DNA from: Porphyridium purpureum | Taxonomy: Eukaryota; Rhodophyta; Bangiophyceae; Porphyridiales; Porphyridiaceae | Reading direction: 5' to 3' | Assembly: GCA_008690995.1 (NCBI GenBank) | Contig: VRMN01000001.1 | Location: forward strand, 3,286,001-3,350,000 | DNA length: 64,000 bases | In this document: piece after piece, positions 19,000 to 28,971 of the stretch | Layout: every line of letters starts with the position of its first letter | Numbering within the stretch: position 1 is the first letter of the stretch | Position numbers and translations under genes: made by a program | The notes under the pieces: generated by a model | The model's input: the letters and a program-made list of their open reading frames with translations, nothing else | What the model was told of the DNA's origin: nothing | Database searches by the model: none

Positions 19000-20339
19000 G
19001 AACTTGCTTCTTTAGGTCCCGCTGCTACACCAAAGTCCGCCAAAAGAGCGTCCAGATCCTCATCCTCGGCCCCAGGACTCTTTTTCTGCTTTTTCTTCAT
19101 TTTTTTCTTCTGTGCTGCGGTCAAGGGTGCAGCCACTTCACCATTTGCCCTTTCTTTCTCCTCTTCGCCAAAAAGAGCCGCACCTGAATCTACTTTGTTG
19201 GCGGCTGTGCCGCCATCGATTGCTGCCAAAAGAGAGTCCAAATCTTCCTCGTGTTTTTCAACAGATTTTCCTTTGCCCTTTTTCTTTTTCTTTCCTCCGG
19301 ATGTCGCCGCGGCCTTGTCTTCTGTGGCGCCTTCTCCTTCAAGCTCCAGAAGCAAAGCATCCAGCTCCTCCTTTTCCTTCCCAGATTTTTCTTTCGCCCG
19401 CGCCGTCTCCATAGCCGCAGATCCCCTCGATCTTTCTGCCTCGTAAGCGGACATATCCTTTCCCTTCTTACCTGCTCCGTGGTCGGGGGCGGCCTTCCCC
19501 TTGTTCTTTGATTTTAATGACGATGACTTTGCTGCAACATCATCGCCCGGTTCCTCATCGGAGCCGAATCCAAACTCAATCATATCGCCGCCTTGACTTT
19601 CGGACAGGGAAGCTTTGTCCTTACCGCCCCGCGGCTGTAGCGCACTTTTCGCCTTTCCTTTGGCCTTCTTGCCCGCTCCGAGCACGTCCAGATCTAAGGC
19701 ATCGCCATTTTCATCGCTACTGTCATCACCTACAATAATGGTGTCCAAGCCCGCAGCCCTCCCAGCATTGCTCTTGGTCTTTTGCCCTTTCCGCTTGGGC
19801 TTTAAGTTCAAATCAATCTTGAGGCTGGCTTCGTCATCCTCCTGCGAGTCATCGTCACTGCCAACGAGCACGGTCTCGACTCCCTTGAGATCTTTCGTTC
19901 CTGACTTTGATTTGCCCTTTCCAGCGGAAGGAGCGACGACAGTCTGCTGCTCCTCGTCGTCGTCATCGTCCCCTTCATCGCCTTCCAGAGCCAACGCAGC
20001 GAATGCCGAGGTCGGTGCTTTCCGGCTGCTCGATTCTCTCAAACTCACATCCGCGTCTTCCTCGTCATCGTCTTCCTCACCTCCAGAACCCAGAGCTGCA
20101 AAGCCCGAGGACGCGCCACCTTTTGCCTTCCTGCGCTCACTGACGATCGGTTCCTGCTGCGCGTCGTCGACATCCTCGTCGTCATCGCCCAGCAACGCAA
20201 ACGCAGCCGCGCCCTTCACGCCCGCTTTCGCGCCGCCCTCCTCACGCCCGCTGCTGCCGCCTCCCTCCTCCTCACTGCCATCGCCCAGCGCCGCCGCCAT
20301 TCTGGCAGCCGCCGCGCGCTTCTTCTCCTTCTTCCCCAT
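15897..20339 (-). CDS. EIF5B: Translation initiation factor eIF5B
   Basis: 1480 residues in one exon. The N-terminal 870 residues are low-complexity: Ala/Lys/Glu/Asp repeats, AAQKKxxKKKQK blocks, a poly-Ala run and acidic serine stretches, as in other eIF5B proteins. The GTPase domain starts at about 885: G1 GHVDTGKT, G2 GITQQIGAT, G3 DTPGHESF, G4 NKVD and G5 TSAHTGEG. Domains II, III (LDFLRSSKIPVSGINIGPVN) and the C-terminal helix and domain IV follow to the end (DWQTVIKLKQMFNIK). The factor joins 60S to 40S subunits with eIF1A and hydrolyses GTP. There is no intron or frame break. The conserved part is complete. Confidence 0.97.
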
Positions 20340-20468
20340 GACCTCCCGTCACGAAATCCCGCCCCCTCCTCGTGCTCTGTCCTCGCGCCGCAGATACCCC
20401 TCACTATATCATGCACTCCCTCGCACACATGCACTGCGAGCTGCCGATTCCAAACACACCTCACTGCC

Positions 20469-20538
20469 CGTCACAGACCGTCACAGACCGTCGCTGCCCG
20501 TCGCTGCACGTCGCTGCACGTCGCTGCACGTCGCGTCC
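20469..20538. repeat. Tandem 10-bp repeat, unit CGTCGCTGCA
   Basis: About seven units of ten bases run in tandem, starting as CGTCACAGAC (two copies) and drifting to CGTCGCTGCC, CGTCGCTGCA (three copies) and CGTCGCGTCC. It lies about 130-200 bp upstream of the eIF5B ATG, in the likely leader or promoter. Its role is unknown. Confidence 0.7.
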
Positions 20539-20637
20539 GTCGCAATCGCTCTCGTCCGCCACCCCTTCCCAAAGCCTCGCAGCATCAGCGACGCCCACAC
20601 GTGCCGCGGCGTCGCCCCGCAGCCACCTCCACCACAA

Positions 20638-20646
20638 TTAGGGTTT
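20638..20646 (-). promoter_or_regulatory. Telo-box AAACCCTAA upstream of eIF5B
   Basis: The minus strand, which is the eIF5B sense strand, reads AAACCCTAA here, about 300 bp upstream of the ATG. This exact motif is the plant telo-box found in promoters of translation genes such as eEF1A and ribosomal proteins, so its position before a translation factor fits. Function in this organism is inferred. Confidence 0.5.
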
Positions 20647-21642
20647 CTCCCCCCAACCCTTCTTCGCACCCAAAAAAGTACACTTCGTACAGTCGAATCC
20701 CTACTCCGCTTGCGTCTACGAGCAGGTGTGTGCGTTTTCCTAGCAAAAACACCCGACTTTTATAGAGCGCCGGACTTCCGGCAGATGTTTAACGGAGGTG
20801 TTTAAATAAAGATTAAGATTAATGTGGTGCGTGAGCGGGCATTTCTTCGATAAAATGTGATGGCCAAGCAGCGGAGTCAGTGATGGGAGTGTGTTTGTGT
20901 GCACGCCATGTGTGCCTCATCCTGGTGGAGCTTCGCGTCACACTCGCGTTGGCCACACGGTTCGCCGCGTGGCAGATGCGAGCTGATGTCGCTCACATTC
21001 TACACGCAAGATCGACGCCCGGCATGAGGTCGCGTTTCCTTTTTTTCTTTTTTGACGCCATGGACAGAACCGCCCAGTGGTAGCTTCGCAGCGGTCATCT
21101 TCGCGACCCTCGCCGGGCTCCCGTGGTTTCGTCGCTTGTCCATGTACAGCGTGCCAATCGATCTGCGCCTTTTTGCGATGCTGCCGGAGCAGCTGAATCC
21201 ACAGCTGATGACTGGAACGCTGCGTGGTAGTCTCGCTGCCTGCAGCTGGATTTTACACATCTGTCTGGCTGTGTGTGCGTGATTTGCGGTATCGCACAGC
21301 ACAAAGAAGGCTGCACTATTTGCTGCGGCGTAGCGCACTCCAATGTGCAGAATTGGGCTACAACCAACACGGCGCACTGCGCGCGATGCGCAAAATGTCT
21401 CATCACGACAGTTCGAACAAACCAGCAGCAAACACCTTTGCATCGCATTGCGATGGGTTCGACGGCGTGTTTTCCATATTGCCAGAGCATGCGGCAAATC
21501 CATGGGTGCCCTGGAGTACTAATGTTCACATCCGCCTGGCAGTCCCGATAAGGAAAAAACTATGATTGTGCATCTCATACCCTCCGTGAAATTTAATCGC
21601 GACGGAACGCATGTATTTACTGGGAGCCCCATCCGGCTCTCT

Positions 21643-24600
21643 TCACTTTCGTGCTCGGCTGGCTCGGCGCTTCTCCTTCTTTCGATCTGAAGCGGAGATG
21701 CGCGTGTCTGCGGTAGTGGCACCGTCATGGCCGCCATGGATAAGGGCGTTGCCATCTGCGGGCCAGCCGCCTGGTCCACCAGTCGCGAGCGCGGGCAAAG
21801 TAGTGCTGCCGACGGGCACCGGCACGCTGCTTTGAACCAGAGCTGGGCCATTGGGATACTGTCGCAAGTAGATATGTGGGTTGAGAGGGTGGTCCGAGTC
21901 CACAAAGAATAGGTCTGAGTGCTTCAGAAGGAATCGCTTCAGACCGCCGAAACGCTCCTTGAGAACGGCCCCCCAATCCTGACGCCCAAATGTGGATCGC
22001 AAGTATTGCCCAATCTCACCGATCAGTAGGCAACCGTTCTCGGCCAGAATTTGGGTGAGAAACGCAAGTAGACCCAGCTCGCTCACTTGACTGTGCACAT
22101 ACAGTCGCACGTACTCGAGATTATTCCGCAGCGCCGTCGAATCGGCGAGGAACGGATTCTGGTTTGGGAAATACGCCAGCGCGCCTGTGCATACAAGATA
22201 TTCTCGCGGGTACAACGCGGCTTCGCTCGGCGAAGCGCGCTGATAATGGCGACCCGCCAGCGCATTGGGCAGATTCAATGCCAGCGTGTCTGGCACCGGA
22301 CTATTGAACGATTTCTCGAGCAAAAGGCCCAGATTGGACACCTCAGTTTGCCACACCGACAAATGGCGCTCTACAGCCGAGCCAAATAGCTCTCGCAAGC
22401 TGGCTTGGGAAGGGCTTGCGCAAAATTTTTCACCTGCCTTGACTCCTTTCTGGAAGCCGCGTGCAATGACAGGAATGCTCTTCTTGTTCATCCAGCGGTT
22501 CACGTTGCTCGCACCATCGAGAGGGTCGAAAACGTTCATCGATCCAGAAACGATCGCGCGGCTGGCTGGAAACGACGCACTGACAAATGCAAGTTGCGGC
22601 GATGATCCCGAGGGTGCTTGTGCTTGCGTTTCGAACGCCGCGTGATGCGCGTCACTACTGCCGCCCGCATCCGACGTGCGCGTCACGTAGAACGCGTTCA
22701 GAAAAGAAGGAGTGATCAGCAAATCGTCAGCCAAGCTTGCCACGGATGTATTTGAGCCCAACCCAGACACCGATGCGATCGACCCGTCTTTCAATTTGAG
22801 AGGGCCATGAATGCTGATGCCCCACACTAACCAGTCGATGCGGGAGTAAAACGCAAGAAAACGAAGCAGCGCATCGCACGGTGTATGCATCACTGCATGG
22901 TATGCGTTGAACAGGTAAATGACCATGATTTCAACGGCCTTCACAGAGAGTCCATCATGCAGCTGAGCAGGAGACTGCGGTGCGCACTCTTCGCTCGCAG
23001 CTGCCCATCCTGAGCTCGAACCCAATACTTCTTGGGACGAGATATAAGACTGAATGCTGGCCGGGGCGTCATCAAAAAAGTTCTCTTCGAGAATGCGAGC
23101 ACCGTACATGCACCAAGCGAGGATCACTGTCAGCGAGCGCTTGACCAGATTCCGCTTTCCGACCAGCTGGTCAAATTCATCCATAAAAAACGCAAAGTTC
23201 ATGCTGTTCACTTGGTTTAAGCTCACACGTACTCGCAGCTTTTCTGGCCCACGAAACGTCACACACGGAGAACTCCCGGCCTCACGATGTCGAAAGGTTA
23301 CACCAGATACACTCAAAGCGTCCCTTTCCTTTATCCGCAACTGGTGCTGCTGCTGCTGCTTTCCGTCTCGTAATTTTCCATCCTCGGTCATAGGCCCCCC
23401 TCCATGCGCACAAGTCGATGAAGATCCGGCACAACTACACGCAGACGACGAGTCGTGCGGTGACCGCACCTTACCAAGCACCACACTCTCACAAAGACAT
23501 GACATGAGGCGCACGCACCAACTCAGATTTTGCGCGTCCATGGCTTCGCTTGCTTCGCTATGGTGATTCGGTCCCTCGGACCCCGGCCCGGCCCCGGCCC
23601 CGGCCCCGGCCCCGGGCCCCGGCCCCGGCCCCGGCCCCGGACCCGGACCCGGACCCCGCAACAAGAAACACGCCTACATCTAACGTGCTATCCGCAAGGT
23701 AGCACTTGTATGCAAAGCCGCCAAAACAAAATGTCTGTCCGTTCAGCGCTGCTTTGACAACTGCGGCCGTATACTCAAACACAGCAACACGTAGAACCTC
23801 TAGAAATTGATTCGGCATGATCAAATCAACCAGTCGGTCAACCAAGTGGACCGCTGCTGGACTAGAACGCAACCTCTCCTTTTGGCTACTCCTGTTGGCT
23901 TGACTGAAGTTGTTGCTCATTCCAGAGCTGTTATCGCGCATGCGCCGTGACGCGATCGATTCATCAATGTCTTCCGCGTCGCTAAGTTGCATTCTTTCAA
24001 TGCCTGCCGCGTCAGCCGAAAACGATCGTGGTGAAAATGGGGGCTGATGAAGTCCCAAGCGACTGAGGTAACCCATCCTAATAGAGGAGGAAGACAACTT
24101 GTCGGGAAAACCCGCGGCACCCTGTATCACACCATTTGCACTTGCACCCACGCTGCTCATCGCGCCCATCTCAGAGCCTGCACGTCCCACTCCAACACCC
24201 AAACCTGGCTGCAAATGGGAAGATGAAAAGAGAGACGCCGAGTTGGGGTTTGCAGCCTTTTCCATTCCCGCATCGCTCACAAAAGCACCCTCCAAATGTT
24301 GCTGCGGCTGTCGCGACAGCGGCGCCGCAAGTTCATTGCTAGCTGAACGCCCTCGGCACGTACGAAGGGACAGAGGTGGTTCTGACACGCCTCGGAACAG
24401 GAAGCCTTCAAACAATTCAAGAACATTTTTCCAGCCCACACGTTCAGCGAAACTGGCAAACAACGCACCGAGCTCGAAAGCATCCTGTCCAGAGCCTGTG
24501 TACACAGCATTGGCTTCGGCACGAGCAGTCCCTGCACACGCCGAACCACTGTGCTCAACACGCCCTGTCTCGCCCTGTACGTCTGATGGCACCTGTGGCT

Positions 24601-27001
24601 GAGGGAACTCCTGGAAATTAAAGGAGACAGAGTGCTGCGGGCGACTCAGATACCTGGAGCGGAAGTAATCGCTTCCATGTTGACTCCCTCGCCGTTCTGC
24701 CAGATCCAGCATTGAGGTACCCTTGGAAATCGTGACCGAGAGCACCTTGCCCAATTCATTCTCCGGATTGATCATGTCGCTCGGCCATTCCATCCCGTCA
24801 TCGTCGTCGCTATTTTCTGTAGAGGTATTCGGGTAAGCATCCATAGAAATAACTTGTCCAGCAAGTAGGCCCTTTCCGGATGCAGGATTTGCCTCTTCTT
24901 CTCTGTGCTCAATCTCAGCGAGCAAGCGCGTAAGCTGATCTTGCGCCGATGAAGAAATGCGCACACGTCCCGTGAAGGCTGGACGGGTGCTCTTCTCCAC
25001 AACTGCCTTGAGCTGCATTTTCAGTGCATCCATGCTTGGGCTCGGCTTGAAGCCGGAAGTCGGCCGCACGATCGAAGCACCCGGACCAAACGCAGAAACG
25101 TGCGGCGGTTGCGGAAAGCTTTCTTCTACGGTTGAGTAGAGGCCTTGGCCCGGCAAAAAGTACGTGCCCTGATGTACCGAAGTCATGGGTGAATCAAACG
25201 AGTCTTGTAAGATTTCCTCTACTCGGTTCTCAAAAACCTTGATCATATCTTCCTCGCTCATACTTTCTATCGCGTGAACTGCTGCTGTTCCTGCATTGCC
25301 GGCGCCGGTCGAGGGCATCACGGACGGAGGCAAGCCTCCTTCATTCTTGGAAACCGTGTCCAAAGGTGGCGACGATGGTGAGACAGACGGATACACACGT
25401 GCTGAAGACGGCGGTGGCTCGGATTCGGGGCCTCGTGAGTTCTGGCGTTGTTGCGCAGCATGCGGGCCCATACCTTTCTCCTTCCGTATCGGGGGCGGTG
25501 CATGGAGATCTGTTACGCTCATTCCCGAGTACTTACTGAAAAGTGCGTCGAGCGTACTGCTCTGCTCCTCCCTAAAATGCGACTCAGCCACGTATCGTGC
25601 ATCAATGACGCGAGGGAATGTTCGTGCAATGGCTTGTGTGATGCAAGCTTCGACGTACTGCGTAGTATGATGATTTTGTGGATACAGCACTAGCTGTGAG
25701 ATCCATTCATCAGGCTGTGGAGCATAAAAGGCATGTCTCAACAACGCAAGCTCCTCCAAACCATCAAACACGACGACAGGCACGCGACTTTTCCTGATCA
25801 TCTTAATCACACGAGCACCAACGCCTTGAACCTCGGGAAATGGATCCAGAACATCGGAATTCCAATTCCACACCCCGCTTGCGCTCTTCGCCATGCTCTG
25901 CTCTACTGTTGACGACATGCGCTCTCTCACTTCGGAGTATACTGACGATGATGCATGCTGGTACCTGGCGCTATCCCTGCTGTGCGAGGCCCTGCCATTA
26001 GACGTGGACGAAACGATCATGTCTGTGCTTGGCGAGGGCCACAAGAACGAGTTGTCCGTGTCTGGCGTCATTCGTGAGCTGTCTTTCACCGTTCCTGCGG
26101 GTGTAGAAGCCGATGGCATGCTCGGAACTAGGTACGGAATGCCACGCGTTAACGCGTGCTCAACCGAAACCCCGCGTCGCAGCAAGTGCTTGAGCGAGTT
26201 CATGTAAGCATACTGGTTGAGAGGACAAAACAGAATTGTAAAGGTCTTCATCGCATAGCGCACAGTTGTCGACGCCCGTGATGACGCAGATCCATGCCTG
26301 AGTGGGGCGGCACTGCTGCCGTTGGTGCCTTCGCCTGAGAATTCCCGAGTATGTTCGCGCTGTTGCTTCGGATGCATTCGCCGAAAGACTGAAATTGAGA
26401 GCTCGAGAATGCCAGCCTCGGCGCGGAGGTCACGAGCAAACTGCTGAAGGCGCTTGTGCGTTGTTGAACTCTCCACCAAAGACATGGAAGACGAATGTGT
26501 CACCTCGCTGTCGAATACAGACGAGGAAAAACTGGTCGACGGTGTTAAACCAGAATGATGGGCGCCTGTGTTGACAGTGTCGTCGTCAACATCATCACTG
26601 CCACTGCCGCCATCACCATCATCAATTACGTCAGCATCGAGATCATTGCACGTGACTTTGGGCGACGCATCTGCAGAGGCGCGTTGTGCGTCTGCAGTTC
26701 CATGCCGAGCACGAGCAGCTGGCTTTCCACTGGCCGGGTAGGCGGTACTGTTCTCTACAGAGGCTTGTCCATGGACGCTGCTACTTGGCGCCGGCTCCGC
26801 TGCTGGTACCCCGGGTGCGCGACTTTTCGACTTTCGCAGGGCTGAGCGGGCCGCAATCGCCGCGGAGATGGACACGAACGTAGCCTGCTGTATTTGCTTG
26901 TCCAGAAGCGGGAGCACTTGGTCGGCATTGTATCTATCAATGCGCACTACCGCCTTATCCTTGAGTAATTCCGCATGCTCTTGCTCATGCTGCCGCGGCA
27001 T
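21643..27001 (-). CDS. Fusion of PARN-like deadenylase fold and poly(A)-polymerase-like nucleotidyltransferase
   Basis: The ATG is at 27001. The first part (1147 codons open to 23558) has a PARN/CAF1-like fold: residues 18-50 (RIDRYNADQVLPLLDKQIQQ then FVSISAAIA), a second block at about 185-290 (LELSISVFRRMHP, TVRYAMKTFTILFCPLN, RGIPYL), a third around 409-470 (PVVVFDGLEELALLRHAFY, FPRVIDARYVAE), and SGQDAFELGALF near 838-849. Long Ser-rich inserts separate these. From about residue 1050 a plant-type PAP/OAS1 nucleotidyltransferase begins (FGGFAYKCYLADSTLDVGVF). It continues in another frame from 23664 down to 21643, with LNQVNSMNFAFFMDEFDQLV, KRSLTVILAWCMYGARILEE and MNVFDPLDGASNVNRWMNKK. 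The frame switch falls in a GGCC-rich repeat, so an intron or a repeat-length error is likely. Catalytic Asp/Glu residues of both domains are mostly replaced. It ends in a basic tail. Confidence 0.7.
23578..23658. repeat. GGCCCC-rich simple repeat inside the fusion gene
   Basis: About 80 bases of near-perfect CCGGCC/CCCCGG repeat, grading into CCCGGA units. It is translatable as Gly-Ser/Gly-Ala/Gly-Arg in one minus frame and as Gly-Pro/Gly-Ala in another. It lies exactly where the reading frame of the nucleotidyltransferase changes. Such repeats are prone to slippage and to assembly errors. Confidence 0.85.
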
Positions 27002-28197
27002 GTCCGTGCGGAACTCTATTTCCCGGCCGTGTTTGTCTGTGCGACGCGCGCAACACCTGTGTGTTTCTATCCCGCTGTGGCGCGACGTCCGCCTTCACAT
27101 GCTCTGTAAGTTCCACGCAGCAGCTCACGTCTATGCATGCAACCCCTTTCCCTCCCCGCCCCCCTTCTTCCCCGCCGCACGTAATCTCACGGGTTCCCCC
27201 TCCCTGCCCCCTCTTATCCCTCGCTCGTCCTTTCTTGCGCCGGATTTCTGCCCTGTCCTTAGTGCCCGCGCGAGGCACGAATCGGTTCAGCTCACACAAA
27301 CCACGATTTAAAACGGTTAAACGATCCGGCTGCAACCGTTTCAGCAGTCTGCAGCAAAGAACAGGAAAAACGAGAGGAACGGTCCACGGTTTAACGGTCT
27401 GCGGTTTACGGGCCTAACCGATAGCGCCGGGGTGCGTGTGTAGCGCGATACCACGACGGTGGGCGTGGCGAGAAGGCGCCTGGAGAGCATGGCGCGTTGA
27501 AGTCCAATAGTGCCGCGCAGGCGGCTCGACGCAGAGCGTGTGGCCACTGCCGAGCCCGTTGGCTGCAAAACCCGGAATGTGCATCGCGCGTGTGAGTTGT
27601 TGCGTGCGGACGGCAGCTGGTTCACGATCGCGCGGCGCGAGATTTCCAGGCACTGTCGCCCCGAGCGATGCCGACTCGACATGGACGGCACGCGGTTCGA
27701 GTGTACTTTGTGTACAGTGCGTCCAGCGTGCGAAATGACACGCGAAAAACGGAGTACTGCGGTTGGCGATCTCGTCCCGCTTGTCTTTGTCTATGTAAAT
27801 GGGTGTTTTGGGAAGGTAAGAGCGGCACAGGCTGTGCGCTACAGCTTAGGGATTGTGTAGGAGAGAGAGAGCGGTGTTGCTCTTAGTGACTGATTCTAAA
27901 ACGCGGTGGTTTTCATACAAGCGCGTGCGCCCGCCGCGTCGAACCGTCTGGATGACGGTCGCGTAGTTTGGAGCAAGAGATAGTAGCAGAGATGACTATG
28001 GAAGGTATGACAAGGTTTTTGGCTTTCTAGGTAGGAATGCGGGGAAGGTAGGGTGGGTGCGGGTTGGGGGTGCGGAGTGGGGATGCGGAGTGGGGGTGCG
28101 GGGAGTGGGGTGTGAGTGCCAGAGACAGAGAGAGAGAGAGAGAGACAGACAGACACACACACACACACACAGAGAAGGCGAGGTGGTCGTGGTCAGG
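27002..28197. promoter_or_regulatory. Divergent spacer: AACCG cluster, G-rich leaders, microsatellites
   Basis: No gene is supported in this 1.2 kb. Next to 27001 the minus strand is G-rich (27130-27230). From 27313 to 27420 there are at least six CGGTT/AACCG or ACGGT elements in both orientations. TGTACAG lies at 27711-27717 in ClpS sense direction. Before ClpS the + strand carries a (GA) run (about 28127-28145) and a (CA) run (28153-28170). These look like promoter and leader elements of the two divergent genes. Confidence 0.4.
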
Positions 28198-28803
28198 ATG
28201 GCGTACGTGGTGGTGGTGCCGGGTAGTGGTAGGAACAGTAGGAGCAGCGGCGGCAGCGGCAGCAGTAGGCGCGCACGTGCGGCGCCGGCCACGACCACAT
28301 GTGACGCCGCTAGGGTCGCGGCGGTCAGCCCGGGGAGAGATGCGCGGTGCAGGAGCGTGGCCGCTGTCAGCGAGGGCTCCGGGCAGTTTGTGCGGGCGCC
28401 GCGGGTGGGCGCGGCTCGCATGATGGCGGATATTGGAAAGGGGAGCCCGAATATTGGCGGCGGCAAGTTCGAGCAGGACACCAGCCGAGGCAATGTGATC
28501 ACGATTCAGAAGCCCGAGGTCAAGAAGAAGTCGGAGCGCAAGTCCGAAACCGAGAAGGAGAAGAATTGGCGCGTGCTGTTGCACAACGACGACGTGCACA
28601 CCTTTGACTATGTAACGGGCATTATAGTGCAGGTCGTTCGCACCGTTTCCAGGAGGAAGGCGCACCGCATAACCATGACCGCGCACTCGCACGGCATTGC
28701 CACCGTCACGACCACGTGGAAGGCAATGGCCGAGGAATACTGTAAAGGCTTGCAACGGCAGGGGCTAACGTCTTCGATCGCCCCAGACTCCTCGTTCTCG
28801 TGA
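28198..28803 (+). CDS. clpS: ClpS adaptor, plastid N-degron selector
   Basis: 201 residues from the ATG at 28198. The first 80 residues are Ser/Arg/Ala/Gly-rich with almost no acids, as in a plastid transit peptide. The ClpS domain (about 115-195) starts WRVLLHNDDVHTFDYV, giving the N-D-D binding-pocket motif, followed by VVRTVSRRKAHRITMTAHSHGIATV, where the His in HSHG and its neighbours bind the substrate alpha-amino group, and by the final Glu-rich helix KAMAEEYCKGL. ClpS delivers N-degron substrates to the ClpC/ClpP protease, in algae and plants in the stroma. A GA/CA leader precedes the start and the frame stays open upstream of the ATG without conservation. Confidence 0.88.
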   Translation: MAYVVVVPGSGRNSRSSGGSGSSRRARAAPATTTCDAARVAAVSPGRDARCRSVAAVSEGSGQFVRAPRVGAARMMADIGKGSPNIGGGKFEQDTSRGNVITIQKPEVKKKSERKSETEKEKNWRVLLHNDDVHTFDYVTGIIVQVVRTVSRRKAHRITMTAHSHGIATVTTTWKAMAEEYCKGLQRQGLTSSIAPDSSFS

Positions 28804-28971
28804 GCAGCGCATGCAGCTACATGTTTTTGCGCTGGCCAAGTCTTTGGGGCACCGGTCGCACATTTCTATAAAGCCGCCTTCACGTTCTTGGAAATGCGCT
28901 AATCCTCCACCGTCAAATCCAACTCGCTCACTTTTCACTTCCACCCAAACCAGAAACCAAGTTAAGCGAAG

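Larger units (their letters stand above)
20340..21642. other. Gene-poor spacer upstream of eIF5B
   Basis: 1.3 kb with no convincing gene. Near eIF5B it holds a tandem 10-mer repeat (20469-20538) and a telo-box (20638-20646). Further right, 21231-21551 is an open stretch without a proper ATG that is unusually Cys/His-rich on the + strand (CVICG, CTICC, HCARCAKC spacing). This might be an exon or chance. The 3' UTR of the nucleotidyltransferase fusion should also lie at the right end. Confidence 0.35.

Noticed and set aside
16783-20805. Long + strand open frames opposite eIF5B
   Set aside because: They are Ser/Leu-rich mirror images of the Lys/Glu/Ala-rich eIF5B coding sequence; the minus-strand protein has all GTPase motifs.
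23541-23664. Separate gene for the nucleotidyltransferase C-terminal half, starting at the ATG 23541
   Set aside because: It would lack the FGG...DSTLD catalytic strand, which lies immediately upstream in the other frame; the family architecture requires both parts, so one gene is preferred.
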